A DNA stretch of 64,000 nucleotides, from positions 2,997,001 through 3,061,000 of the forward strand of contig NZ_CP087999.1 in NCBI RefSeq assembly GCF_021044625.1, read 5' to 3'. The notes below the pieces were generated by a model. That model saw only the letters and a program-made list of their open reading frames with translations. It did no database searches and had not been told where the DNA came from. A program made the position numbers and the translations under genes. This document shows, one piece after another, positions 42,361-50,926 of this stretch. Origin of the DNA: Geomonas sp. RF6. GTDB taxonomy: Bacteria; Desulfobacterota; Desulfuromonadia; Geobacterales; Geobacteraceae. Position 1 is the first letter of the stretch; each line of letters opens with the position of its first letter.

Positions 42361-42600
42361 CTACTCCGGCAGGGTATCCTCGAATGCCGGTGGTACTACA
42401 GGTTCCTCGACTACCGGTTCGAGAGTGCGGGTGCGCGCCTCCAGCAGGGCGAGACGTCTGTCGATGTCCTCCAGGAGCTCGACGCTGCGGTCTACTCGCC
42501 CCTTGATGCTGAAGATCACAAAGGGGAGCACAAACCAGATCACCGTCAGGAAAAACCCGAGGATGGAGACGATAGTCATAAATCCGCCGAAGACTGCCAT
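42361..42600 (-). CDS. Small membrane protein of unknown function
   Basis: A 79-residue protein: a hydrophobic stretch of about 30 residues (FMTIVSILGFFLTVIWFVLPF) shortened here to its ends FMTIV and VLPF, followed by an amphipathic helix with heptad-like Leu spacing (VELLEDIDRRLALLEAR) and a Pro/Glu-rich tail. It probably sits in the inner membrane with a cytoplasmic coiled coil. AGGAGG lies upstream of ATG 42600; an in-frame TTG precedes it. It ends a four-gene group (43845 to 42361) on the minus strand. I do not recognise a family. Confidence 0.7.
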   Translation of the reverse strand: MAVFGGFMTIVSILGFFLTVIWFVLPFVIFSIKGRVDRSVELLEDIDRRLALLEARTRTLEPVVEEPVVPPAFEDTLPE

Positions 42601-42640
42601 CAAAGCCTCCTGTGAAGGTTCCGATCTTGTGGCGGGACGG

Positions 42641-42883
42641 TCAGAGAGCCGCCTTCTCCAGAGCCTGCGCCAGCTGGTCGGGGCAGGAGGTGTTCCCCTG
42701 GCACGGGATCCCCTTCAGCCTCCTTACCGCTTCCTCAACCGCCATGCCGCGCACCAGAGCCGCTACCGCCTGCGTGTTGCCGCGGCAGCCGTTTTCGAAC
42801 TCCGCGCCGAGGATGATGCCATCTTCGATCTCGATGATGATACGGGTCGCGCAGCTCCCCGAGGTGTGGTGGATTACCTGCAT
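42641..42883 (-). CDS. TSCPD domain protein
   Basis: An 80-residue cysteine-containing protein made of one TSCPD domain. This domain is also found at the C-terminus of some ribonucleotide reductases. Conserved parts are HHTSGSCATRI, GCRGNTQAVAALVRGM, and the name-giving NTSCPDQLAQAL near the C-terminus. The cysteines suggest metal or thiol chemistry, but stand-alone copies have no assigned function. ATG 42883 is set by AAGGAG 6 bases upstream. It lies 41 bases downstream of the YkgJ-type gene. Confidence 0.88.
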   Translation of the reverse strand: MQVIHHTSGSCATRIIIEIEDGIILGAEFENGCRGNTQAVAALVRGMAVEEAVRRLKGIPCQGNTSCPDQLAQALEKAAL

Positions 42884-42924
42884 GTACTTCTCCTTCATTG
42901 AATATAGTCTCTGGGGGCGGGCGG

Positions 42925-43431
42925 CTACTCGCTGAGAGCCTGAGCCATGGTGATACGTTCCGGTCCCGGGCATCCCTTGAGATAGAGCGCGTTTATGGCG
43001 GCGAGAAGAGCGTTGAGGCGCTCCAGGTCAATGACCGCGCTTCCCGGGATCGACTCGACCCCCGCGAAGTTCTCGGGGCAGAAGTCGATCTCGCTGTCGT
43101 CCCCTCGTTTTACCAGCAGCGGGAGTCCGTGGGTGCGGCAAATAATGGGGCGGGCTTCGTAGAGGAGGCAAAGGCCGTCGTGCAGGAGCGGGCAGCGCCC
43201 GTGCGCTGTGCTGACCTTTGCCAGTTCGCGGATTTGCTCCTGTTGGGACGGAGGGAGTTCCTCCAGGGCGCGTCGCAGTGCGGCTGCCTCCACTGCGAAT
43301 ATGGTGAGGTGCCTGCAGCAGGCGTCGCACCCGGGACGGCAGGCGAGGTGCGCGGCAAATTTCGTTGCGGTGGTCGCGCACATTTCGTCGACGCGTGCGA
43401 CGAGCACGCGGTAGTTTTCGAGTCCTGACAT
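42925..43431 (-). CDS. YkgJ-family cysteine cluster protein
   Basis: A 168-residue protein with the zinc- or iron-binding cysteine pattern of the YkgJ/UPF0153 family: CRPGCDACCRH near residue 32, then CPLLHDGLCLLYEARPIICRTHG. A later Cys is in DFCPENF. Its biochemical role is not established; binding of a metal cluster is the usual inference. It starts 6 bases after the response regulator stop and is followed by the TSCPD gene, so the genes are probably one operon. Confidence 0.88.
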   Translation of the reverse strand: MSGLENYRVLVARVDEMCATTATKFAAHLACRPGCDACCRHLTIFAVEAAALRRALEELPPSQQEQIRELAKVSTAHGRCPLLHDGLCLLYEARPIICRTHGLPLLVKRGDDSEIDFCPENFAGVESIPGSAVIDLERLNALLAAINALYLKGCPGPERITMAQALSE

Positions 43432-43437
43432 GCTGTA

Positions 43438-43845
43438 TCAGGCTCCCTGCAGGTCGGTGCTGAACTGCTGCATCAGTTCCTTGTTGAGGTAGAAGTACGG
43501 CTTCTCGATGGTGCCGGTGAAGCCGAACTCCATGAAGTTCACCATGACCGGATCATCGGGGCGGCCGCTGGAGACATACCCTTTCGCGGCCGGGTCGATC
43601 TCCAGGAGCTTTTCCATCGCCTCCTGCCCCCCCATCCCCCCCGGGATGTTGAGGTCGAGAATCACCGCTGCGAAGGTTTTGCCGTCGCGGAAACGCTCCG
43701 CATAAAGCTCCACCGCCTCGGAGCCGTCCGTGGCGAACTCGACTGCAAAGCCGTACCTTTTCAATGTCTCGCCCGCAACGAACCGAACCATCTCGTCGTC
43801 ATCCATCACAAGGATCGTCTTTGCTTCAGGCTGGCTGCTACCCAT
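43438..43845 (-). CDS. Single-domain response regulator (receiver only)
   Basis: A 135-residue CheY-like receiver. The acidic pair is in LVMDDDEMVRF, the phosphoacceptor Asp in VILDLNIPGG, the switch Ser/Thr region in GYVSSGRPDDP, and the conserved Lys in IEKPYF. There is no output domain, so it should act through protein contacts or as a phosphorelay intermediate. No kinase is adjacent. ATG 43845 has AAGGTGGG upstream; a GTG at 43854 overlaps that site. First gene of a four-gene minus-strand group, divergent from the YbaK gene. Confidence 0.88.
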   Translation of the reverse strand: MGSSQPEAKTILVMDDDEMVRFVAGETLKRYGFAVEFATDGSEAVELYAERFRDGKTFAAVILDLNIPGGMGGQEAMEKLLEIDPAAKGYVSSGRPDDPVMVNFMEFGFTGTIEKPYFYLNKELMQQFSTDLQGA

Positions 43846-43982
43846 GATTCCCACCTTTGGCTACTCTATTGTGCCAGTAATAAGGACGTGTTATGAAGTA
43901 CGGGGATGCGGACCGGGACTCTCAATTTATAACAGCGTCAGGTTCGGTCGGCAAGGAAATTCATTAGCGACAAGGAGAGGCA

Positions 43983-44468
43983 ATGGCAAAGCAGAAGCTG
44001 CCGGTGACGGCGGCCGTCCGCGCACTGCGGGAGGCAAAAGTTGACTATACGCCGCACCTTTACGACTACGAGGAGCGGGGCGGCACCGCGCACTCGGCAA
44101 GCGAGCTCGGGGTCGACGAGCACAGCGTGGTAAAGACCCTCATCATGGAAGACGAGACGAAGGCGCCGCTGATCGTCCTTATGCACGGAGACCTGCAGGT
44201 GAGCACGAAGGAACTCGCCCGCGCCATCGGGGTGAAGAGCGTGGCCCCCTGCACTCCGGAGACTGCGAACCGGCACTCGGGGTACCTCGTCGGCGGCACC
44301 TCCCCCTTTGGCACCAGGAAGGCGATGCCTGTGTACATGGAAGAGACGATAGCTGCGCTGCCGGTCATCTACATAAACGGCGGCAGCCGCGGCTTTCTCG
44401 TGGCGCTGCAACCGTCGGAGCTGATCCGCGTGCTGAAGCCGACCCTGGTGGGAGTGGGGATCAAGTAG
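43983..44468 (+). CDS. ybaK: Cys-tRNA(Pro)/Cys-tRNA(Cys) deacylase YbaK
   Basis: A 161-residue YbaK-type editing enzyme that hydrolyses Cys-tRNA(Pro) formed by prolyl-tRNA synthetase. Typical elements are the N-terminal TAAVRALREAKVDYTPH, the VVKTLIMED strand with its catalytic Lys, and the GTSPFGTRKAMPVYMEE and NGGSRGFLVAL segments. Length and order match E. coli YbaK. AGGAGAGG precedes the start. It is a different branch from the YbaK-like gene at 7022. Confidence 0.93.
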   Translation: MAKQKLPVTAAVRALREAKVDYTPHLYDYEERGGTAHSASELGVDEHSVVKTLIMEDETKAPLIVLMHGDLQVSTKELARAIGVKSVAPCTPETANRHSGYLVGGTSPFGTRKAMPVYMEETIAALPVIYINGGSRGFLVALQPSELIRVLKPTLVGVGIK

Positions 44469-44609
44469 GAGGTGAGGGAGGGGGGGGGCCCGCTGCACGG
44501 CCACGGTCCGAGGGTCCGTCTGCTGGACATTCTCATTCACATTAGTATTCTCGTAAGAATGTCGTTTTGCCGCACCAACCACACCCGCTTCGAATGAGGA
44601 GGATATCCT

Positions 44610-46061
44610 ATGGCGAAGAACCGGAGAGATGGTGAGCACGACGAGTTTCCCCTCCCCACGAAGATCCTTTCCAACGGTGAATTCACTCCCCCTCCGCAGT
44701 CCGAGAACCAGAAGAAGGTAGAGCGCCGCATAAACGAGCTCACGGACACCTTCGCCGGGAAGCTCGGCATGGACAGGCGCGCCTTCCTGAAAACCTCCTG
44801 CGGGATGGCGGTGGCCTTCATGGCGATGAACGAGATCTACGGATACTTCTTCGACGTGAGCCCCTGCGAAGCAGCCGAGCCCAACGCGCCGCGCTTCCGT
44901 CAGCTCGGGAGCCAGTTCATCTTCGACGTGCAGACCCACTTCGTGCGCGACCGCTACACCTGGAAGGGGACGCTACCTTTGCGCGAGGAGGCAAAGAAGA
45001 AGGGGTGGAACCCGGAGCTGAAGGGGGAAAAGACCGATCTCGACAAGGTGAAGTTCCAGAACTACCTGCGCGAGATCTTCGTGGAGAGCGACACCTCCAT
45101 TGCCCTCCTTACCAGCGCCCCCTTCGACCAGACCGAGAAGTGGTTTCTCTTCAACGACGAGATGGCGAAGGCTCGCGCCCAGGTGAACAAGATGGCGGGG
45201 TCAAAGCGGCTCTATTGCCACGCGCTCTTCACCCCCGGCCGACCCGGCTGGCTGAAGGAGATGGATCTCGCCATACCGCTGAAGCCCGACAGCTGGAAGG
45301 GGTACACGGTGGGGGCGCCCTTCGAGAATTCGAAGTACCACTGGAGGCTGGACGACGAGAAGCTGGTGTATCCGGCATACGAGAAGATGGTGAAGGCGGG
45401 GATCAAGAACGTCTGCATCCACAAGGGGATACTTCCACCGGGATACAACCTGAAGATGATGCGCAACTGGCAAGCGTCCAAGGTAGACGACGTCGGCAAG
45501 GCCGCGAAGGACTGGCCGCAGCTCAATTTCATCATCTACCACTCCGCGCTGAAGATGGGAGTCGAGCCGCCGGAGGAGGAGCTCAGCCGCTTCGAGAAGG
45601 ACGGTCGCATCGAATGGGTGTCCGACCTCGCCGAGGTGCCGGCGAAGTATGGTGTCAAGAACGTGTATGGCGAGCTCGGCGCCTCCTTTGCGGCCTCCTG
45701 CGTCTCCCATCCCCGGTTCTGTGCCGGGATGCTCGGACAGCTCGTAAAGGGGCTCGGCGCGGACCACGTCCTGTGGGGGACCGATTCGGTGTGGTACGGG
45801 TCGCCGCAGTGGCAGATCGAGGCGTTCCGGCGCATCGAGATCCCGCCGGACATGCAGCAAAAGTACAGTTTCGCAGCACTTGGCCCGGTAGACGGCGAAG
45901 TGAAGAACATGATCTTCGGGGAGAACGCCGCTCGCCTGTACGGGATCGATGTGAATGACTATAAGCGAAAGGCGGCCACCTCACCCGACAACTTCGCCAT
46001 CCTCAAGGACTCCTGGGTTGAGGGCGAGGAGGCCCACGTTTCTTCCATCATCGGAGGCTGA
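44610..46061 (+). CDS. Amidohydrolase-2 family protein with an internal twin-arginine signal
   Basis: A 483-residue protein. A 50-residue charged N-terminal region precedes MDRRAFLKTS and a hydrophobic stretch (GMAVAFMAMNEIYGYF), which is a twin-arginine (Tat) signal set unusually far in. The mature part is an amidohydrolase-like TIM barrel: FDVQTHFV in place of the usual HxH, FIIYHSALKMG and LWGTDSVWYG. Metal-ligand positions are therefore partly altered (QTH). It is probably folded with cofactor in the cytoplasm and exported. The substrate is unknown. GAGGAGG lies upstream of the start, and the preceding 140 bases are free of genes. Confidence 0.8.
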   Translation: MAKNRRDGEHDEFPLPTKILSNGEFTPPPQSENQKKVERRINELTDTFAGKLGMDRRAFLKTSCGMAVAFMAMNEIYGYFFDVSPCEAAEPNAPRFRQLGSQFIFDVQTHFVRDRYTWKGTLPLREEAKKKGWNPELKGEKTDLDKVKFQNYLREIFVESDTSIALLTSAPFDQTEKWFLFNDEMAKARAQVNKMAGSKRLYCHALFTPGRPGWLKEMDLAIPLKPDSWKGYTVGAPFENSKYHWRLDDEKLVYPAYEKMVKAGIKNVCIHKGILPPGYNLKMMRNWQASKVDDVGKAAKDWPQLNFIIYHSALKMGVEPPEEELSRFEKDGRIEWVSDLAEVPAKYGVKNVYGELGASFAASCVSHPRFCAGMLGQLVKGLGADHVLWGTDSVWYGSPQWQIEAFRRIEIPPDMQQKYSFAALGPVDGEVKNMIFGENAARLYGIDVNDYKRKAATSPDNFAILKDSWVEGEEAHVSSIIGG

Positions 46062-46301
46062 TCCCTCCATCCAAAAAGCGAACAGACGCCGGTGGCGTAG
46101 AAGTCTGACTCACCGGCGTATCCTCCCCCCCCTCCCCACTGCCCCACCTCCACACGCGAAACCTCACGTCCTGCACTCCCGAATCTCTCCTTTTGCTGTC
46201 AACTCGTTGACTCGTCCGGGCGCAACACAGGTGTTGTGGTTGCTCCAATACCCAAGCCTTCTCAACTATTTACAGCAATATTTCCTTTCGGAAGAAAAGC
46301 C

Positions 46302-46329
46302 TTGCCTTTTAAAAAGCGTATGCTATGAT
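46302..46329 (+). promoter_or_regulatory. Sigma-70 type promoter of the dusB-ntrB-ntrC operon
   Basis: TTGCCT, 16 bases and TATGAT, ending 35 bases before the dusB start. The rest of the 46062-46364 gap shows no gene or repeat. Confidence 0.55.
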
Positions 46330-46364
46330 GCTCATTTTTTAAGCAGGATAGGAAGGTGAAGATA

Positions 46365-47330
46365 ATGCACAAAACGGTGACCATCGGGTCGCTGACATTG
46401 AGAAACAGGCTCCTCCTGGCGCCGATGGCGGGGATCACCAACCTGGCGATGCGACTGATGGCGCGCGAGCAGGGAGTGGCGCTTACCTTTACGGAGATGG
46501 TAAGTGTCAACGGACTGACCAGGGAAGGGCAAAAGAGCTTCGACCTGCTGCGCAGCACGCCGGAGGACCGGCCCCTCGGCCTGCAGCTTTTCGGGGACGA
46601 TCCTCAGACGCTGGCGGACGCCGCAAAGCTCGTTGAGGGGTACGGGGAGCTCATCGATATCAACATGGGGTGCCCGGTGCGCAAGGTCGTCGGTACCGGC
46701 GCCGGCTCCGCCCTTTTGAAGGATCCGCAGAGAGTCGCCGCGATCGTGCGCAGCGTGCGGCGGGCGACGCCCCTCCCGCTGACGGTGAAGATCCGCACCG
46801 GATGGACCTGCGGTGACGACGTCTTCCTGGAGATCGGGCGCATAGCGCAGGAGGAGGGGTGCGACGCGGTGACGCTCCATCCGCGCAGCCGGGCGCAGAT
46901 GTTCGACGGGAAGGCCGACTGGAGCAAGATCGGTGAACTGAAAGCCGCCCTCACCATCCCGGTCATCGGCAGCGGAGACCTCTTCAGCGCGGCGGACGTG
47001 GTGGCGATGATGGCGCAGAGCGGCTGCGACGCCGTCATGGTCGCCCGCGGCGCCATGGGGAACCCGTGGATTTTCAGGGAGGCGCTCGCGCTTCTCGAGG
47101 GGGGGGAGCCGCACCCTCCGACGAGGGTGGAACGGCTGGCGGCGGCCAGGAGGCACCTCGATCTCTTCTGCGAGCTGGAGGGGGACCGCACCGCCCTCAT
47201 GGAGATGCGAAAGCACCTCTCCTGGTATTCCAAAGGACTGCCGGGTGCGGCGCAGTTTCGCGCGGCGGTGAACAGGATAGAGCAGGCAGCGCACCTTACC
47301 GAGGTCATGGAGAGCTTTTTCAATGCATGA
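46365..47330 (+). CDS. dusB: tRNA-dihydrouridine synthase DusB (NifR3)
   Basis: A 321-residue flavoenzyme that reduces specific uridines in tRNA to dihydrouridine. The N-terminal LLLAPMAGITNLAMR motif, the catalytic Cys in DINMGCPVRKVVG, the FMN-binding LTVKIRTGW and the VIGSGDLFSAAD region are visible. ATG 46365 is 8 bases after AGGAAGG; an in-frame GTG at 46356 directly abuts that site. It overlaps the following sensor kinase gene by 8 bases. The order dusB(nifR3)-ntrB-ntrC is the classic arrangement in several proteobacteria. Confidence 0.95.
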   Translation: MHKTVTIGSLTLRNRLLLAPMAGITNLAMRLMAREQGVALTFTEMVSVNGLTREGQKSFDLLRSTPEDRPLGLQLFGDDPQTLADAAKLVEGYGELIDINMGCPVRKVVGTGAGSALLKDPQRVAAIVRSVRRATPLPLTVKIRTGWTCGDDVFLEIGRIAQEEGCDAVTLHPRSRAQMFDGKADWSKIGELKAALTIPVIGSGDLFSAADVVAMMAQSGCDAVMVARGAMGNPWIFREALALLEGGEPHPPTRVERLAAARRHLDLFCELEGDRTALMEMRKHLSWYSKGLPGAAQFRAAVNRIEQAAHLTEVMESFFNA

Positions 47331-48408
47331 TGTCATGGAGGGGTACTACGAGAACGTCATCGACAGCGTCGGCGACGGCGTCATCGTTCTCGACAACAGC
47401 GGCGCCGTCACCTTTGTAAACCCGGCGGCGGAAGAGATTTGCGGCGTCTCCAGGCGCCAGGCGAAGGGGAAGCGCTTTAGCAGCATCTTCAGCGGCTCCG
47501 ATCTGCTGCTGGAGATGGTGGAAAAGACGATGGCGACGGGGATGTCGGTCTCCGATCACGAAAACGTGGTCATGAGGCGCGGCGGCCGCGTCGTCCCCGT
47601 CAGCGCCAGTACCTCTCCGCTTCAGATGTCCGACGGGGAGCGCGGCGGAACGATCGTCGTCCTGAGGGATCTCACAAAGGTGCGCGAACTGGAGGCCGCC
47701 GTTCGCCACGCCGATCGCCTCTCCTCCCTCGGAACGCTCGCTGCCGGCCTCGCCCACGAGATCAAGAACCCTCTCGGCGGCATCAAGGGGGCGGCGCAAC
47801 TTCTCGAGATGGAGCTTCCCGAGAGTCACGAGATGCGGGAATACACCCGTGTGGTGCTGAAGGAGGTGCAGCGGGTGAACTCCATCGTGGAGCAGCTCCT
47901 GGCCCTTGCCTCCCCGGGAAAGCTGAAGCTCGACAAGGTGAACCTGCACCAGGTGCTCGGCGACATCATTCTCCTGCAAAAGCACGACACTGACTGCCGC
48001 GGCATCACGGTGCACCAGTTTTTCGATCCGAGCATCCCGCCGATCGTGGCGGACGAATCGCTCATAACCCAGCTTTTCCTCAACCTCATCAGAAACGCCA
48101 TCGAAGCGATCGGCGAGGGAGGAACGCTGAAGGTCACCAGCCGCATCGTCTACGATTACAGCATGAGCCAGAGAGGGGAGGGGCGGGCGCGTCTCCTTGC
48201 GGTGGATGTCGCCGACAACGGTCCGGGGATAGCGGAAGAGAACCTGGAGCAGCTCTTTATGCCCTTTTTTACCACGAAGCCGACCGGTACCGGCCTCGGG
48301 CTCGCGATCTGCCAGAAGATCGTCTCCGAGCACCGCGGCATGATAAACGTCGACTCGCACGCGGGAAGGGGCACCGTCTTCACGGTGAGCCTCCCGCTGC
48401 TGCAGTAG
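47323..48408 (+). CDS. ntrB: PAS sensor histidine kinase of the NtrB (GlnL) type
   Basis: A 361-residue cytoplasmic kinase without membrane helices. The PAS domain (residues 8-120) begins IDSVGDGVIVLDNSG. The phosphoacceptor region is GTLAAGLAHEIKNPLGGIKG near residue 145. The ATPase has NLIRNAIEAI (N box), VADNGPGI (G1) and GTGLGLAICQKIV (G2). The GLAHEIKNPLGGI H box is characteristic of NtrB. It should phosphorylate the sigma-54 activator encoded 64 bases downstream, probably in nitrogen or related metabolic control. It overlaps dusB by 8 bases. Confidence 0.9.
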   Translation: MHDVMEGYYENVIDSVGDGVIVLDNSGAVTFVNPAAEEICGVSRRQAKGKRFSSIFSGSDLLLEMVEKTMATGMSVSDHENVVMRRGGRVVPVSASTSPLQMSDGERGGTIVVLRDLTKVRELEAAVRHADRLSSLGTLAAGLAHEIKNPLGGIKGAAQLLEMELPESHEMREYTRVVLKEVQRVNSIVEQLLALASPGKLKLDKVNLHQVLGDIILLQKHDTDCRGITVHQFFDPSIPPIVADESLITQLFLNLIRNAIEAIGEGGTLKVTSRIVYDYSMSQRGEGRARLLAVDVADNGPGIAEENLEQLFMPFFTTKPTGTGLGLAICQKIVSEHRGMINVDSHAGRGTVFTVSLPLLQ

Positions 48409-48472
48409 CCATCGAGCTGTCAGCCGGGAGTGCCTCCGGCGCCGAGCCAGGCAGATGAATTGAGGAGCTTTT

Positions 48473-49912
48473 ATGCCGATGAACAGGATATTGGTTGCCG
48501 ACGATGAAGAAAGCATGCGCTGGGTCCTCTCCAAGGCCCTGAGGAAGAAGGGGTTCGCGGTGGACCTCGCCAGGGACGGGGAGGAGGCGCTGCGCCAGAT
48601 CAGGGAGAACGCGTACGACCTCGCCATCCTCGACATCAAGATGCCGGGGATCTCCGGACTTGACCTCCTGGACCGGGTAAAGGAGGAGTGCGCCGATCTG
48701 TTCGTCGTGGTCATGACCGCCGAGGCGAGCATGAAAAACGCCGTGGAGGCGATGAAGCGCGGCGCCTACGACTACCTCACCAAGCCGTTCGATCTCAGCG
48801 TCATGGACGCGGTCGTGGAAAAGGTGAGTCGCGCGCGGGAGATGAGCGGGCAGGTGAACCTCCTGAAGGAGGAGCTGAAGGATCGCTACCAGCTGGAGAA
48901 GACAATCATCGGCAACTCCCCGGCGATGCGCGAGGTGTACAAGACGATAGGGAAGGTGGCGCCGAGCGACGTCACGGTCCTCGTGCAAGGTGAATCGGGA
49001 ACGGGAAAGGAGCTCATCGCGCGGGCGATCCACTACAACTCCCGCCGCCTCGGGAAACCGTTCATTGCGCTCAACTGTGCGGCGATCCCGAAGGAGCTTC
49101 TGGAGAGCGAGCTCTTCGGCTTTGAGAAGGGGGCCTTCACCGGAGCGACGGAGCGCAAGCTCGGGAAGTTCGAGCAGGCGAACGGCGGCACGATCTTTCT
49201 CGACGAGATCGGGGACATGCCGATCGACCTGCAGGCGAAGATCCTCAGGGTCCTGCAGGAGCGGGAGATCACCAGGACCGGCGGCAACCAGAGCATCCAG
49301 GTCGACGTGCGGGTCGTCGCTGCGACGAACCAGGACCTGGAAGAGAGCGTGCGCAAGAAGCAGTTCCGCGAGGACCTCTACTACCGCCTCAACGTGATAC
49401 CGATCCAGCTCGTGCCGCTGCGCGAGAGGAGCGAGGACGTGCCGCTTCTGGTAGAGTACTTCCTCGGCAAGATCTGCGCGGAGCTCGAGCACCCCCCGAA
49501 GCGCTGCTCCGCCGACGCCATGCGGCTATTGAGCAACTATTCCTGGCCCGGCAACATCCGCGAGCTGGAGAACACCATCAAGAGGGCGGTGATTCTCTCT
49601 CCCGACCCGCTTCTCATCTCCGCCGATTTTCCGGGGCTGCGCACCCGGCAGGGGGAGGGGGGGGGCGAGGAGCTGTCACTGGAGGGGATCGTCGATCTGA
49701 AGCTCAGGGGGAGTTTCAGCAACATGGAGCGGATGGAGAGCGGCGACGTGTACGCCATGGTGCTGGAACAGGTGGAGCGCCCGCTGATCCGTTTCGTGCT
49801 GGAGAAGACGCGCGGGAACCAGGTCCGCGCGGCAGACATCCTGGGGATCAACCGCAACACGCTGAGGAAGAAGATCACGGAGCTGGGGATCGAGGTGGTG
49901 AAGCCGGGGTGA
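48473..49912 (+). CDS. ntrC: Sigma-54-dependent response regulator of the NtrC family
   Basis: A 479-residue transcription activator. The receiver has DDEES and the phosphoacceptor in LAILDIKMPG. The AAA+ domain has Walker A GESGTGKE, the sigma-54-contacting GAFTGA loop, and Walker B GGTIFLDEIG. The C-terminal Fis-type helix-turn-helix reads VRAADILGINRNTLRKKI. It should activate sigma-54 promoters after phosphorylation by the kinase encoded upstream. Start ATG 48473 has GAGGAG upstream. I found no convincing sigma-54 promoter inside the window to name as a target. Confidence 0.93.
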   Translation: MPMNRILVADDEESMRWVLSKALRKKGFAVDLARDGEEALRQIRENAYDLAILDIKMPGISGLDLLDRVKEECADLFVVVMTAEASMKNAVEAMKRGAYDYLTKPFDLSVMDAVVEKVSRAREMSGQVNLLKEELKDRYQLEKTIIGNSPAMREVYKTIGKVAPSDVTVLVQGESGTGKELIARAIHYNSRRLGKPFIALNCAAIPKELLESELFGFEKGAFTGATERKLGKFEQANGGTIFLDEIGDMPIDLQAKILRVLQEREITRTGGNQSIQVDVRVVAATNQDLEESVRKKQFREDLYYRLNVIPIQLVPLRERSEDVPLLVEYFLGKICAELEHPPKRCSADAMRLLSNYSWPGNIRELENTIKRAVILSPDPLLISADFPGLRTRQGEGGGEELSLEGIVDLKLRGSFSNMERMESGDVYAMVLEQVERPLIRFVLEKTRGNQVRAADILGINRNTLRKKITELGIEVVKPG

Positions 49913-49957
49913 ACTCTTTGAGCGCGGCCTTAGCGCCCACTGCTGAATAAATGGTTC

Positions 49958-50350
49958 ATCCCGGGAATCTCGAAGTCGAGATGAATGTGCTATCAAAGCA
50001 GTAGGCGAGGTAGCAGGTTCCCCCCTTTGCGAAGGGGGGACAGGGGGGATTTGCTTTTCGTTAGCACATGCTGATTTCTCCTCAAACCGCAGCCGTCTGC
50101 AGCACCATTGAGATCAACGACATAGCGACCGACCGGTTGGCCTCGACCCAGAATCTGCTTGCGCCGTAGATGAGAGCACAGCAGGCACTCAGTCATATGC
50201 TTGCGCACTTTGACGGGGGCATCTTCAAGTCGGTCATCCCGTGACCAGACCAAGTCAAATCCCCCCTGTCCCCCCTTCGCAAAGGGGGGGACGCGAGGTC
50301 TTGTGCGGCGCTTCTTTGCGGCATAGTACGAGTTCCCCGCAATCCCGCCA
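49958..50350. repeat. Palindrome-bounded module with decayed DUF559 gene (copy 3)
   Basis: Fills the 450-base gap 49913-50362. End repeats are at about 50015-50052 and 50256-50293. The minus-strand cargo keeps an open stretch VRKHMTECLLCSHLRRKQ then PVGRYVVDLN, the clearest match of the three copies to the N-terminal half of DUF559 (VSR-like) proteins. The catalytic C-terminal half is missing, so it is a remnant. Confidence 0.65.
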
Positions 50351-50362
50351 AAAGGAGGATGT

Positions 50363-50926
50363 ATGTCGATACTGGAGAAATTCTTTCTGGAGCGCAGCAA
50401 GACGATGCTTTTGGTGGTCGATGTGCAGGAGAAGCTTTCCCGCGTGATGGACCCCGCGGTGCTGGAGAAGTCCACCCGCAATATCTCCATCCTCCTCGAG
50501 GCGAGTGCGGAGATGGAGATCCCGGTGCTGGCGACCGAGCAGTACGTCAAGGGGCTGGGAGAGACGATACCGGAGCTGAAGGAGAAGCTGCCGGCGGCGG
50601 CGATGGAGAAGATGACCTTCAGCTGCTGCGGTTGCGAGACCTTTCCAGATGAGCTCGCGCGGCTGAAGCGCCCTCAGGTCATTGTCACGGGGATGGAGAC
50701 CCACGTCTGCGTGCTGCAAACCGTGCTGGAACTCCTGGATGACGGGTACGTCGTCCATGTGGTGACCGACGCGGTGCTGAGCCGGCGCAAGGAGAACTGG
50801 AAGACGGCCCTGAAGACGCTCGCCGCAGCCGGTGCGGTCCTCACCACGACGGAGGCCGTCCTTTTCCAGTTGCTGCGGACCTCCGGGACCGACGAGTTCA
50901 AGAAGCTTTCGAAGCTGGTGCGCTAG
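50363..50926 (+). CDS. Isochorismatase-family cysteine hydrolase
   Basis: A 187-residue cytoplasmic hydrolase. The catalytic triad positions are visible: Asp in LLVVDVQEKLS, Lys in EQYVKGLGETIPEL, and the nucleophile Cys in GMETHVCVLQTVLEL. Family members act on isochorismate, nicotinamide or other amides; the substrate here is not determined. AAAGGAGG lies 3-4 bases before the start. The stop overlaps that of the convergent response regulator-PilZ gene by 4 bases. Confidence 0.9.
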   Translation: MSILEKFFLERSKTMLLVVDVQEKLSRVMDPAVLEKSTRNISILLEASAEMEIPVLATEQYVKGLGETIPELKEKLPAAAMEKMTFSCCGCETFPDELARLKRPQVIVTGMETHVCVLQTVLELLDDGYVVHVVTDAVLSRRKENWKTALKTLAAAGAVLTTTEAVLFQLLRTSGTDEFKKLSKLVR

